From positions 1 through 5,841 of the forward strand of contig NZ_LAJY01000338.1 of assembly GCF_000963705.1 (NCBI RefSeq): a DNA stretch of 5,841 nt, given 5' to 3'. Every line of letters starts with the position of its first letter. Position 1 is the stretch's first letter. Positions 1-5,841 of this stretch are shown piece after piece. Both the position numbers and the translations under genes were made by a program. Origin of the DNA: Elstera litoralis. GTDB taxonomy: Bacteria; Pseudomonadota; Alphaproteobacteria; Elsterales; Elsteraceae. The notes below the pieces were generated by a model. It worked only from the letters and a program-made list of their open reading frames with translations, made no database searches and was not told the origin of the DNA.

Positions 1-56
1 ATGATGAAAGGCATCATTAATAAACTATCAATCTTTCAGGTGGCATTAACCTCCCC

Positions 57-812
57 ATGCGCGCTTTATCTCTCTTAGAAATTGCAGAAACTCTCCGGCA
101 CGATCCGGAAGCGATCGCGTATCACGTACAAGACTGGGTTTTGCACCGGGATGGATTGGTCCTTGTCCTTAATAAGCCTGCGGGAATGCCGGTCCATTCG
201 GTCGCGGGCGGCAAGAGTTTGCATCTCAGCCAATTGCTTTACGCATGGCAATATGGGCTAAAGCAGCCGCCGCTGCTGGCGCATCGCTTGGATCGGGATA
301 CGTCCGGCTGCCTCATTCTCGCCCGCCACCGTCAAGCGATGATTCGCATGACCGAGCTCTTCGCCACCCGGCAGGTGGAAAAATGCTATTGGGCGGTGCT
401 GGACGGCGTGCCCGCGACCGAAAGCGGCACCATCGACGCCCCGCTCGTCGATATGAAACGCCCCGGCGGCGTCACGGTGCGCTTAGCCCGGCCCGACGAT
501 GGCGATGAGGCGCTGGAGGCCGTCACCGAGTGGCGGGTTTTGGCCGTGCAGGACCGGCGAACCTGGATCGAGTTTCGCCCCCGCACGGGCCGCAGTCACC
601 AGTTGCGCGTCCATGCCGCCTCGGTCCTGGGATGTCCGATTGTCGGCGACCGGCTCTACGGTCGGCACGAGGCGGCGGGGCTGCATTTGCACGCGCGCAG
701 TGTTAGCTTCGCGCCCAGGGCCAATAAGCCGCCGCTTGAGATCAATGCCCCCGTGCCCGATGGATTGGCCGAGGTGCTGGCCCGCTTCCCTTATGTGCCC
801 TCGCCGGACTGA
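57..812 (+). CDS. RluA-family RNA pseudouridine synthase
   Basis: A cytoplasmic enzyme that isomerises specific uridines in rRNA or tRNA to pseudouridine; the exact target cannot be read from the sequence. The 251-residue protein is essentially the catalytic domain alone, without an N-terminal S4 RNA-binding domain. The family signature HRLDRDTSG lies at residues 76-84, with catalytic Asp79. It is preceded by the NKPAGMPVH motif (39-47). The C-terminal core has RTGRSHQLRVHA (176-187) and the PIVGDRLYG turn (194-202), which pack around the active site. ATG 57 is the first start after an in-frame TAA at 21. AGGTGG at 38-43 is a possible ribosome site, but its 13-base spacing is long. The last 22 bp overlap the 3' end of the convergent kinase gene. 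The family assignment is firm; whether it is RluA, RluC, RluD or TruC-like is not, so no symbol is given. Confidence 0.93.
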   Translation: MRALSLLEIAETLRHDPEAIAYHVQDWVLHRDGLVLVLNKPAGMPVHSVAGGKSLHLSQLLYAWQYGLKQPPLLAHRLDRDTSGCLILARHRQAMIRMTELFATRQVEKCYWAVLDGVPATESGTIDAPLVDMKRPGGVTVRLARPDDGDEALEAVTEWRVLAVQDRRTWIEFRPRTGRSHQLRVHAASVLGCPIVGDRLYGRHEAAGLHLHARSVSFAPRANKPPLEINAPVPDGLAEVLARFPYVPSPD

Positions 813-2386
813 TCGTCGAGTTCATCCACCGGCTCATCGCGCACCAACTCGACGCAGGGGGTGAAATCCAACGTAATCGCCGTGCCGGTCCCCACCTGCG
901 TATCGACGGTAATGCTGATGCCGTGGGCATCGAGCAATTCTTTGGTAATGGCAAGACCGAGGCCCGTCCCCCGATCCCCCGCCGACCGATAGGCGTCGCG
1001 GTCGTCAAAAGTGGCGAAGGGACGGAAGAGGTCGCCCAAGCGCTCGGGCGGAATCCCTGGCCCCGTATCGCGAATGGTCAGCAGATAGCGATGCTCGTCG
1101 CTGATCCGCGCCAGCATTTCCACAATCTGCCCCGATTGCGACGCCTTGATGCCATTCGAGAGGAAATTGCAGATCGATTGTGCAAGGCGCGTGCGGTCAC
1201 CGATGACTAACGGCCAATCCTCCCCGCCGCGATAGAGCACCGAAACCCCCTGCCGCCGGGCGAGGCCGGAACTGATCCGCGCTGTTTCGTCCAAAAGCGC
1301 CCGCATCGGAATGGGGCGGCGGTGCAGAATGATTTCGGCATTCTCGATGCGGGCGATATCGAGAATATCATTGATGATCGCCAGCAAATGCGCCGCGCTC
1401 TGGTGAATGTCCCCGGCATAGCTGGCAACCCGGCGCGGGTCGGTCACATATTGGTCGCGGATAACCTCCGAGAAGCCCATAATGGCATTCAATGGCGTGC
1501 GCAGCTCGTGGCTCATCGTGGCGAGGAACGTGCTCTTCGCCCGGTCCGCCCGAACCGCGCGGGCACGTTCGGCCTCCAAACTCAGCTCGCGCGCTTTGAG
1601 GGGGCTGATATCGCGGTGGCAGAGCACCCGCCACGCGCCCTTCTGCGCCAGAATCGTTTGCAGATAGCGCCCGTCGCCTAGCGCATAATCGGCGCTCCAC
1701 TGGCCCGGCGGCGTTGCGGCAATCGCCTGTTCTTGCCACAGCGACAGGGCGAGGAAGGCCTGAAAGCTCATGCCTTGCGCAGGAGGGGCCTCCAGCAGCG
1801 CCGTCATCGCCGAATTCCACAGCACCAAGCGCCCGGCTTCGTCGAACAGCGCCACCGCATCCGTCACCGAGGCGACCGCCAGCCATTCTTCGCGCAGGCG
1901 GGACAAGTGACGCGACAGACGAATCTGCGAGCCCTGCGCCACAATCGCTTGCCGATAGGTGCCATTCACCCGCTGGATGGAGAAAATCAGCGCAACCCAA
2001 TAAACGGCGGCCAGAAGCGAGAGCGTCAAATAGCTACCGCCCTGCCACGCAAAGAAAAATATCCACGGCAGCAGACACATGGTCACAAAGGCATAGGCCG
2101 TGCGCGGTAGCGCCGCCAGCGTGGTGGCCGACCCGGAGACCAGGGCGGCGACGACCAAGGCCACGACGAATTGATCCAGCGGCTGCGCATTGCGCGTGAG
2201 CAAACAGGCGCTCCCCCACAGCGCCCCAGATATCCCCGCGCTCCAAACCGCGCGCCGGGCAATCCGATTGAAGCGCCCGCGCGACAAGGCCGATCGCTCG
2301 TGTGCCGCCGTGCCCAGCGGATGAAATGCCAAGAACTGCCACTTAAATGCAGCAGCACCCACAGCAACAAGCCGCCCCATTCCCAA
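791..2386 (-). CDS. Membrane PAS sensor histidine kinase (N-terminus displaced by apparent frameshift)
   Basis: Sensor kinase of a two-component system; autophosphorylates on histidine and passes the phosphate to a response regulator not present here. In this 531-residue frame, four membrane helices (about 46-64, 72-92, 97-115, 120-137) precede a PAS domain (about 165-262), a short coiled linker and the HisKA domain with MSHELRTPLN (His293, codon at 1508-1510). The HATPase domain has its N box near Asn407/Asn411, G1 box DTGPGIP (440-446), F box FRPFATF and G2 box GTGLGL (473-478). There is no receiver domain. The listed start is a TTG with no ribosome site, and the first ~38 residues do not look native. 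Two further helices are encoded upstream in another frame from ATG 2532, so the intact gene was probably 791-2532 and ~580 residues. Kinase identity is very sure; the start is not. The ligand is unknown. Confidence 0.88.
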   Translation of the reverse strand: MGMGRLVAVGAAAFKWQFLAFHPLGTAAHERSALSRGRFNRIARRAVWSAGISGALWGSACLLTRNAQPLDQFVVALVVAALVSGSATTLAALPRTAYAFVTMCLLPWIFFFAWQGGSYLTLSLLAAVYWVALIFSIQRVNGTYRQAIVAQGSQIRLSRHLSRLREEWLAVASVTDAVALFDEAGRLVLWNSAMTALLEAPPAQGMSFQAFLALSLWQEQAIAATPPGQWSADYALGDGRYLQTILAQKGAWRVLCHRDISPLKARELSLEAERARAVRADRAKSTFLATMSHELRTPLNAIMGFSEVIRDQYVTDPRRVASYAGDIHQSAAHLLAIINDILDIARIENAEIILHRRPIPMRALLDETARISSGLARRQGVSVLYRGGEDWPLVIGDRTRLAQSICNFLSNGIKASQSGQIVEMLARISDEHRYLLTIRDTGPGIPPERLGDLFRPFATFDDRDAYRSAGDRGTGLGLAITKELLDAHGISITVDTQVGTGTAITLDFTPCVELVRDEPVDELDDQSGEGT

Positions 2387-2532
2387 GTTTGCAACGCATC
2401 GATAAAGGCCAATTGCGCCGTAATAACGATGGCCGCCGCCGCCGTTACCCCGCTGTTGATGGGGGTTTGACGAACGAATAGGCGCAAAACTTCGGCGTGA
2501 TAGCGATTGCTCCCCGGATTACTACTTATCAT
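2270..2532 (-). pseudogene. Out-of-frame 5' segment of the histidine kinase gene
   Basis: From ATG 2532 a different frame encodes a convincing N-terminus for the downstream kinase: a cytoplasmic lead with AEVLRLFVRQTPIN (residues 13-26), a helix at about 28-45, and a second helix at about 52-71 ending in the basic RWARRH (72-77). After roughly position 2300 this frame degenerates into Arg/Pro-rich sequence, while the frame of the 791-2386 kinase becomes hydrophobic and protein-like. Moving from one to the other needs one extra base (or two fewer) somewhere in about 2270-2304. Joined, they give six helices, the usual number for this kind of alphaproteobacterial kinase. AGG at 2536-2538... upstream of ATG 2532 is only a weak ribosome site. 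The cause could be a real mutation or an assembly error; no canonical slippery heptamer is visible. Confidence 0.7.
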
Positions 2533-2793
2533 GGTGCGCCTGCGCCATCTTCCCTCGCGTCGTCGGAAAAGAGCCCGCCTTGACGTTTGCGCAAACGTCA
2601 TCTGCATTTTGTCTATTAAACTTTATCACAATTTTAAACATATTCGCCGAGATAATGAATACACGGACGCTCATCATGGTGCCCCGCGATCATTCCTCAA
2701 ATTCATCGTTGTTTTGATCGTGCGCCTGAGTGATCCGGTACTTCCCTTAAATCGTACACATCTTCACTACCCCTCACAAAGGCCAATGCCCGA
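2533..2793. promoter_or_regulatory. Divergent control region between kinase and chemoreceptor
   Basis: 261 bp separate the kinase ATG (2532, leftward) from the chemoreceptor ATG (2794, rightward). The core at about 2604-2665 is markedly A+T-rich against G+C-rich coding sequence, as expected for promoters. A TTGACG that resembles a -35 box lies at 2580-2585 on the plus strand, inside the palindrome, but the matching -10 position is poor, so no specific promoter is assigned. AAAGG at 2778-2782 is the likely chemoreceptor ribosome site. The sequence atcatggtgc occurs twice (2528-2537 and 2673-2682), the first copy covering the kinase start. I see no convincing established gene in this gap. Confidence 0.5.
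2581..2600. promoter_or_regulatory. Perfect 20-bp palindrome, candidate operator
   Basis: TGACGTTTGC is followed immediately by its exact reverse complement GCAAACGTCA, with no spacer and no mismatch. The symmetry stops at the next base on each side (T2580 against T2601). It sits 49-68 bases upstream of the kinase ATG at 2532 and about 194 bases upstream of the chemoreceptor ATG, beside the A+T-rich core. Size and symmetry fit a site bound by a dimeric helix-turn-helix regulator. No regulator is encoded in the window, and I cannot name the family. It is not followed by a T run and has no loop, so a terminator is unlikely. Confidence 0.5.
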
Positions 2794-4263
2794 ATGGAAG
2801 AGCTTATTCGACTGCGTGATAAATCGGCTGTGTTCATGGTCATTTTCATCGCCGCCCATGTTCCCGTTGTTGCTCTGCTGGCTTGGGCACGCGGGAATAA
2901 TTTGCTCATTCCGGTGGCCCTAAGTTTTGCGCTCAGCGGAGCCGTTCTGCTCGCGTGGTTTGCCAATCGGCAGGCACTCTCAACGCGCCTCACTATCGCC
3001 GCAGCGTTGATCGGTCAGGTTTCGCTGCTGGTCTATGGGCTCGCGGGGCACCCGTGGCAAGCCGATATGCATATGTATTATTTTGCGGCGATTGCAGTGC
3101 TGGCCGTCTTTTGCGACGGTCGGGTCGTTGTGATGGGCGCAACGGTAACGGCGCTGCACCATCTGATCTTGAATTTTGTCTTTCCGGCGGCGGTTTTCTC
3201 CGGCGGGTCGGATTTGGCGCGCGTCCTGCTGCACGCCGTTCTCGTCGTGATGGAAACCGGCGCGTTGGCGTGGCTATGTTTGATGCTGGGAAAAGCCGTG
3301 GCTCTATCGTCCAACACTCTGAAAACGCTTGAAGAAAAGACTCAAGCCGAAGCCGCTCAGGCCGACCGCCTACGCGAGCAGGAAGAAGCACAGGAAACAA
3401 AACTCCGCACTCAGCGCCTTGCCCTGGCCGAACGCTTTGAAGCGCGCATTGGCCAAGTCACGCGCCGCCTGGCCGACTCGGTTACCGTCATGCAGAAATC
3501 GGCGACCACGCTCGCAACAGCGGTGAGCCAAGTTGCCGATGCGTCGCAGGATGTCACCCAAAGCTCCCGCATTGCCAACGATGGCGCGCTCGCAGCCGCC
3601 TCCGCCACACAGCAGCTTCATCAGTCGATCAACGAGATTGGCAGTAAAATCGATGCAACCGCCGGAGCTGCCCAGGAGGCCGTTTTATCTGCCGAAAAAA
3701 CTGGGGAGCGCGTTCAACATCTCGCCGAAGCGGCGGATCGGATCGGCCAAGTGATCCGGTTGATCCAAGATATCGCGGCGCAAACCAATCTGCTGGCGTT
3801 GAATGCCACCATCGAAGCGGCGCGCGCCGGGGATGCGGGCAAGGGCTTTGCCGTGGTCGCCGCCGAAGTCAAACAACTCGCCACGCAAACGGCCCGCGCG
3901 ACCGAGGATATTCAAACCCAGGTCACGGCGATCCAGAGCGAAACCGATCAGGCGGTCGAGGCCATCGTTAAGATCGGCGAGGCCATCACCGATATCAACG
4001 GCCTTGCCGGGTCGGTCGCCGCCGCCGTTCATCAGCAGGATAGCGTAACGGGCGATCTCGCCGGGCGCGTGAGAATCGTTGCCAAGGAAATGACAGCGGC
4101 TTCCGGCGCACTCGGAACCATCTCCGGCGATACGCGCGCGGCCCAGCAAGTCGCCGATACGCTCTTGGGCGTCGCCAAAATGCTTGCCGAGCAAAGCGAC
4201 CAACTGCGCGGCGATGTCGATAGTTTCCTCTCCGACGTGCGCGCCGATGCCAATGCCGCCTAA
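2794..4263 (+). CDS. Methyl-accepting chemotaxis protein with six-helix membrane sensor
   Basis: Chemoreceptor that signals through CheW/CheA to the flagellar motor. The 489-residue protein begins with six predicted membrane helices (about 12-31, 36-56, 65-84, 92-108, 110-131, 143-168) joined by short loops, so it has no large periplasmic ligand domain and no HAMP domain. A charged coiled coil (about 175-215) leads into the antiparallel signalling bundle. The highly conserved kinase-contact tip runs from IQDIAAQTNLLALNATIEAA (324-343) through RAGDAGKGFAVVAAEVKQLA (344-363). No CheR/CheB-tethering pentapeptide is present at the C-terminus. Histidines at 93, 122, 123 and 147 lie in or near helices 4-6. 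ATG 2794 is the only ATG, GTG or TTG in frame after the TGA at 2731; AAAGG at 2778-2782 is 11 bases upstream. The following gene overlaps its end by 11 bp, suggesting co-transcription. The signal sensed is unknown. Confidence 0.95.
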   Translation: MEELIRLRDKSAVFMVIFIAAHVPVVALLAWARGNNLLIPVALSFALSGAVLLAWFANRQALSTRLTIAAALIGQVSLLVYGLAGHPWQADMHMYYFAAIAVLAVFCDGRVVVMGATVTALHHLILNFVFPAAVFSGGSDLARVLLHAVLVVMETGALAWLCLMLGKAVALSSNTLKTLEEKTQAEAAQADRLREQEEAQETKLRTQRLALAERFEARIGQVTRRLADSVTVMQKSATTLATAVSQVADASQDVTQSSRIANDGALAAASATQQLHQSINEIGSKIDATAGAAQEAVLSAEKTGERVQHLAEAADRIGQVIRLIQDIAAQTNLLALNATIEAARAGDAGKGFAVVAAEVKQLATQTARATEDIQTQVTAIQSETDQAVEAIVKIGEAITDINGLAGSVAAAVHQQDSVTGDLAGRVRIVAKEMTAASGALGTISGDTRAAQQVADTLLGVAKMLAEQSDQLRGDVDSFLSDVRADANAA

Positions 4264-4591
4264 GACCAACCCCAGTTGGCGGCGGCGCGGGTTCGGCTGG
4301 CTTACTCTGCCGCTCTGTGGGTTGTTGCCCGTCGTCGCTCTCGCGGCGGCGCTGCAACCGGAACGCGGCACGCAAAGCCCGGTCGCGGTCGTGTTTCCGC
4401 TCACCTATTCAGCCGAAGCAACGCTGGCCGCCCTCGGCAGCACCGGCGCGCATCTGGTCGCGCCGGGCGGCATCGGGGCGGTTTTCATCGTCCAAAGCGA
4501 TGCGCCCGACCTTGCCGAGCAGCTCTACCGCGCCGGGGCTTGGTTCATTCTGAAAAGCGATGCCGCTTGGTGCCAGCCTATCGCCCGCTAA
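4253..4591 (+). CDS. Small hypothetical protein with N-terminal membrane anchor or signal peptide
   Basis: I do not recognise this 112-residue protein as a named family. A basic N-terminus (WRRRGF, residues 9-14) is followed by a hydrophobic segment at about 16-34, consistent with a membrane anchor or signal peptide; an Ala-rich stretch at 29-33 could be a cleavage site. It is not a convincing lipoprotein, as the cysteine at 22 has no proper lipobox. The rest is a compact alternating hydrophobic domain with VAVVFP (44-49), VFIVQSD (77-83) and GAWFIL (95-100). It resembles, from memory only, small uncharacterised alphaproteobacterial proteins. The ATG overlaps the end of the chemoreceptor gene by 11 bp (ATG 4247 is an alternative), there is no clear ribosome site, and translational coupling is likely. 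Its stop codon overlaps the convergent ptsN stop. Being real is supported by coding character and the junction; function is open. Confidence 0.72.
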   Translation: MPPKTNPSWRRRGFGWLTLPLCGLLPVVALAAALQPERGTQSPVAVVFPLTYSAEATLAALGSTGAHLVAPGGIGAVFIVQSDAPDLAEQLYRAGAWFILKSDAAWCQPIAR

Positions 4592-5064
4592 GCCGCGTGG
4601 CTGCTGGCCGATTGTGCGGTGAGAATAAGATAGAGCGCTTCGGCGGTTTCCGCCCCGCGCAGCTTATCGCAGGTACCCTTATCGCGCAGCAAACGCGAGA
4701 CGCGGGCGAGCGCCTTCAAATGATCGGCGCCCGCCGCTTCCGGCGCGAGCAGCAGAAAAATCAGATCGACCGGCTGCTCGTCGATCGCTTCGAAATCGAC
4801 CGGCTTATCGAGCTTGGCGAACAGGCCGCGCAGTTTCGGTAAAGCGCCAAGCTTGCCGTGGGGAATCGCAATCCCGGCCCCAACGCCGGTAGTGCCCAAA
4901 CGCTCCCGCTCCAGCAGAACTTCGAAAATATCGCGTTCGCTTGTGCCCTCGGCCCCCATCAGGTCTGCCGCACGCTTGGCCAGCTCTTGCAACGCCTGCT
5001 TTTTGGTTGCTGCCCGCAGATTGACGATTACCGCGTCTGGGGAGATGAGGTCTGCAATATCCAT
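4588..5064 (-). CDS. ptsN: Nitrogen PTS enzyme IIA (PtsN, EIIA-Ntr)
   Basis: Cytoplasmic phosphoacceptor of the nitrogen phosphotransferase system. It receives phosphate from PtsP via NPr and regulates partners (potassium transport and stress or nitrogen responses in studied bacteria) rather than carrying sugar. The 158-residue protein is the full PTS EIIA type-2 domain. The phosphorylated histidine is in GAGIAIPHGKL (His69 from this start), and the helix ERDIFEVLLERERLG precedes it, as in the family. MDIADLISPDAV at the N-terminus is typical of alphaproteobacterial PtsN. ATG 5064 is chosen because AGGA ends four bases upstream and the homologous start fits; TTG 5082, six codons earlier, is an alternative. 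It follows hpf in the same direction with a 126-bp gap, the usual rpoN-hpf-ptsN arrangement. The stop overlaps the convergent small gene by 4 bp. Confidence 0.94.
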   Translation of the reverse strand: MDIADLISPDAVIVNLRAATKKQALQELAKRAADLMGAEGTSERDIFEVLLERERLGTTGVGAGIAIPHGKLGALPKLRGLFAKLDKPVDFEAIDEQPVDLIFLLLAPEAAGADHLKALARVSRLLRDKGTCDKLRGAETAEALYLILTAQSASSHAA

Positions 5065-5116
5065 CGGTTCCTGCTCTGACAATTTTCAGCGCGACTGCCA
5101 CGCCCCCGAAGAAAGG

Positions 5117-5148
5117 CGGGAAGGGCACGATGGACCGCGCCCTTCCCG
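5117..5148. terminator. Strong inverted repeat between hpf and ptsN, candidate terminator
   Basis: CGGGAAGGGC (5117-5126) and GCCCTTCCCG (5139-5148) form a perfect G+C-rich 10-bp stem with a 12-base loop. On the plus strand it is followed directly by TTTTCTCTT, a fair terminator tail. On the minus strand, the direction of hpf and ptsN, the tail is CCTTTCTTC, which is weaker, with AAAA just before the stem. It begins 43 bases past the hpf stop and ends 52 bases before the ptsN start. It may end or attenuate hpf transcripts, stop plus-strand read-through from the chemoreceptor operon, or both. Confidence 0.6.
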
Positions 5149-5190
5149 TTTTCTCTTAAGCGTTGCCGCGTAAGATCGCCGATACGGCCA

Positions 5191-5820
5191 TCATTGCGCG
5201 GCGGACAGCACGCCCTTTGCATCGACGCGCCCGGTGGGGTTAACAGTCTGACTGTTGCCCTGGGGATCGATCCAGCCGATATGACCGTCGGCACGGCGAT
5301 AAATCACGTTCAACCCGCCGTGGGTTGCGTGGCGGAACATGAGCACGGGCAGGTCGCCAAGGTCAAGCCGCATCACTGCATCGGGCACGGCCAGGGTTTC
5401 GATGGAAACTTGCAATTCGGCCACGATCATCGGCTGATTGCTCAGCGGCGCGCTCTCTTCCTCGGCTTCCGGGGCGAGAACGTAAGACGCGGCGGATTCG
5501 GCGTCCTGCGCCACCAGTCCGCGATGATGATCTTCCTTCAAGCGGCGCTTATAGCGGCGAATGCGCTTTTCGGCATGCTCGATCGCCTCATCGGCGGCCC
5601 TGTGGGCGTCGGTGGCGCTGGCTTTCGCCTGAACGGTCAGATTTCGCGCAACATGGACGGTAATATCCACCCGGATCAAATGCGCATCGGGCGATAAAAC
5701 TACCGTGGCATCGAGCGGTCGGGCGAAATATTTATTCACCGCGTCGGTGAGGTGCGTGGTGATATGGGTGCGCAGCGCATCGCCCACATCCATTTGTTTG
5801 CCTTTAACAGTAACCTGCAT
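5191..5820 (-). CDS. hpf: Ribosome hibernation promoting factor, long form
   Basis: Binds the 30S decoding channel and promotes pairing of idle ribosomes into 100S dimers in stationary phase or starvation. The 209-residue protein has both parts of the long form. The N-terminal S30AE/RaiA domain (about 1-95) starts with VTVKGKQMDVGDALRTHI and ends in the basic helix EKRIRRYKRRLK (84-95), which contacts rRNA. A variable acidic linker (about 100-130) follows. The C-terminal dimerisation domain (about 131-190) has VMRLDLGDLPVLMFRH and NVIYRRADGHIGWIDPQ. ATG 5820 is preceded by AGGTAGG about five bases upstream, a strong ribosome site, so the start is firm and the gene is complete. ptsN follows on the same strand. 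In alphaproteobacteria rpoN normally lies immediately upstream, which here would be past the right edge. Confidence 0.95.
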   Translation of the reverse strand: MQVTVKGKQMDVGDALRTHITTHLTDAVNKYFARPLDATVVLSPDAHLIRVDITVHVARNLTVQAKASATDAHRAADEAIEHAEKRIRRYKRRLKEDHHRGLVAQDAESAASYVLAPEAEEESAPLSNQPMIVAELQVSIETLAVPDAVMRLDLGDLPVLMFRHATHGGLNVIYRRADGHIGWIDPQGNSQTVNPTGRVDAKGVLSAAQ

Positions 5821-5824
5821 GGCA

Positions 5825-5835
5825 ACCTACCTATT
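5825..5835 (-). promoter_or_regulatory. hpf: Ribosome binding site of hpf
   Basis: On the minus strand the sequence just before the hpf ATG reads ATAGGTAGGTTGCC, containing a good Shine-Dalgarno (AGGTAGG) at suitable spacing. It fixes the start at 5820. The A+T-rich bases beyond it at the window edge are too short to judge as promoter or intergenic gap. Confidence 0.6.
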
Positions 5836-5841
5836 TTTTCT

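Noticed and set aside
1..78. Frame from ATG at position 1 to TAG at 76-78, overlapping the synthase start
   Set aside because: Only 25 codons visible, cut by the window edge and without recognisable character; could be the tail of an upstream gene, but nothing supports it.
815..853. 8-bp inverted repeat GTCGAGTT / AACTCGAC just past the synthase stop
   Set aside because: The loop is 23 bases, there is no T run, and the arms encode the similar VELV and DELD stretches of the kinase C-terminus, so it is probably a coding coincidence.
1368..2000. Second minus-strand open frame of 210 codons within the kinase gene
   Set aside because: Overlaps the PAS and HisKA coding region in another frame; its translation is Gly/Arg/Ala-rich without domain motifs.
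2290..2304. Programmed ribosomal frameshift site for the kinase
   Set aside because: No X XXY YYZ slippery heptamer or A-rich run exists at the frame switch, so programmed shifting is not supported over mutation or sequence error.
2507..2923. Plus-strand open frame of 138 codons across the divergent region into the chemoreceptor
   Set aside because: Covers the A+T-rich control region and then runs out of frame inside the receptor's first helices; no domain is seen.
3685..4404. Long minus-strand open frame (239 codons) opposite the chemoreceptor gene
   Set aside because: It is antisense to the conserved receptor signalling domain, has a Gly/Asp/Arg-rich composition typical of a mirrored G+C-rich gene, and shows no recognisable domain.
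4276..4842. Plus-strand open frame of 188 codons across the small gene and the end of ptsN
   Set aside because: Out-of-frame with the small gene and antisense to ptsN; Arg-rich low-quality translation.
5194..5697. Plus-strand open frame of 167 codons opposite hpf
   Set aside because: Lies wholly inside the complement of a firmly identified gene and shows no domain or ribosome site.

Overview
The window is a compact piece of what looks like an alphaproteobacterial chromosome, probably of the Rhodospirillales type. This is inferred from three things: moderately high G+C coding sequence with an A+T-rich gap; the hpf-ptsN order usually found downstream of rpoN in this class; and a chemoreceptor with a six-helix N-terminus of a kind I associate with Azospirillum/Magnetospirillum relatives. 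No mobile element, CRISPR array, tRNA or rRNA was seen, and I found no clearly new system. The unusual points are a frameshifted sensor kinase and a perfect 20-bp palindrome in a divergent control region.

Layout. (1) 57-812, plus strand: a single-domain RluA-family RNA pseudouridine synthase. (2) 791-2386, minus strand: a membrane PAS sensor histidine kinase that overlaps the synthase tail-to-tail by 22 bp. Its true N-terminus appears to lie further upstream in another frame, starting at ATG 2532, so the full gene should span 791-2532 with a one-base lesion near 2270-2304. (3) 2533-2793: divergent control region with an A+T-rich core and the palindrome at 2581-2600. (4) 2794-4263, plus strand: a methyl-accepting chemotaxis protein with six predicted membrane helices and no HAMP domain. 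(5) 4253-4591, plus strand: a small membrane-anchored or exported protein of unknown function whose start overlaps the receptor's end. (6) 4588-5064, minus strand: ptsN, meeting the small gene at a shared CTAA. (7) 5191-5820, minus strand: long-form hpf, with a strong inverted repeat between it and ptsN.

How the genes relate. hpf and ptsN form a conserved housekeeping pair (ribosome hibernation and the nitrogen PTS) that probably continues upstream to rpoN beyond the right edge. The kinase and the chemoreceptor are divergent, both have polytopic membrane N-termini, and they share one control region, so they may be co-regulated; this is inference. The pseudouridine synthase is an RNA-modification gene with no obvious functional link to its neighbours. 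All three convergent or tandem junctions outside hpf-ptsN are overlaps, so there is little space for dedicated terminators.
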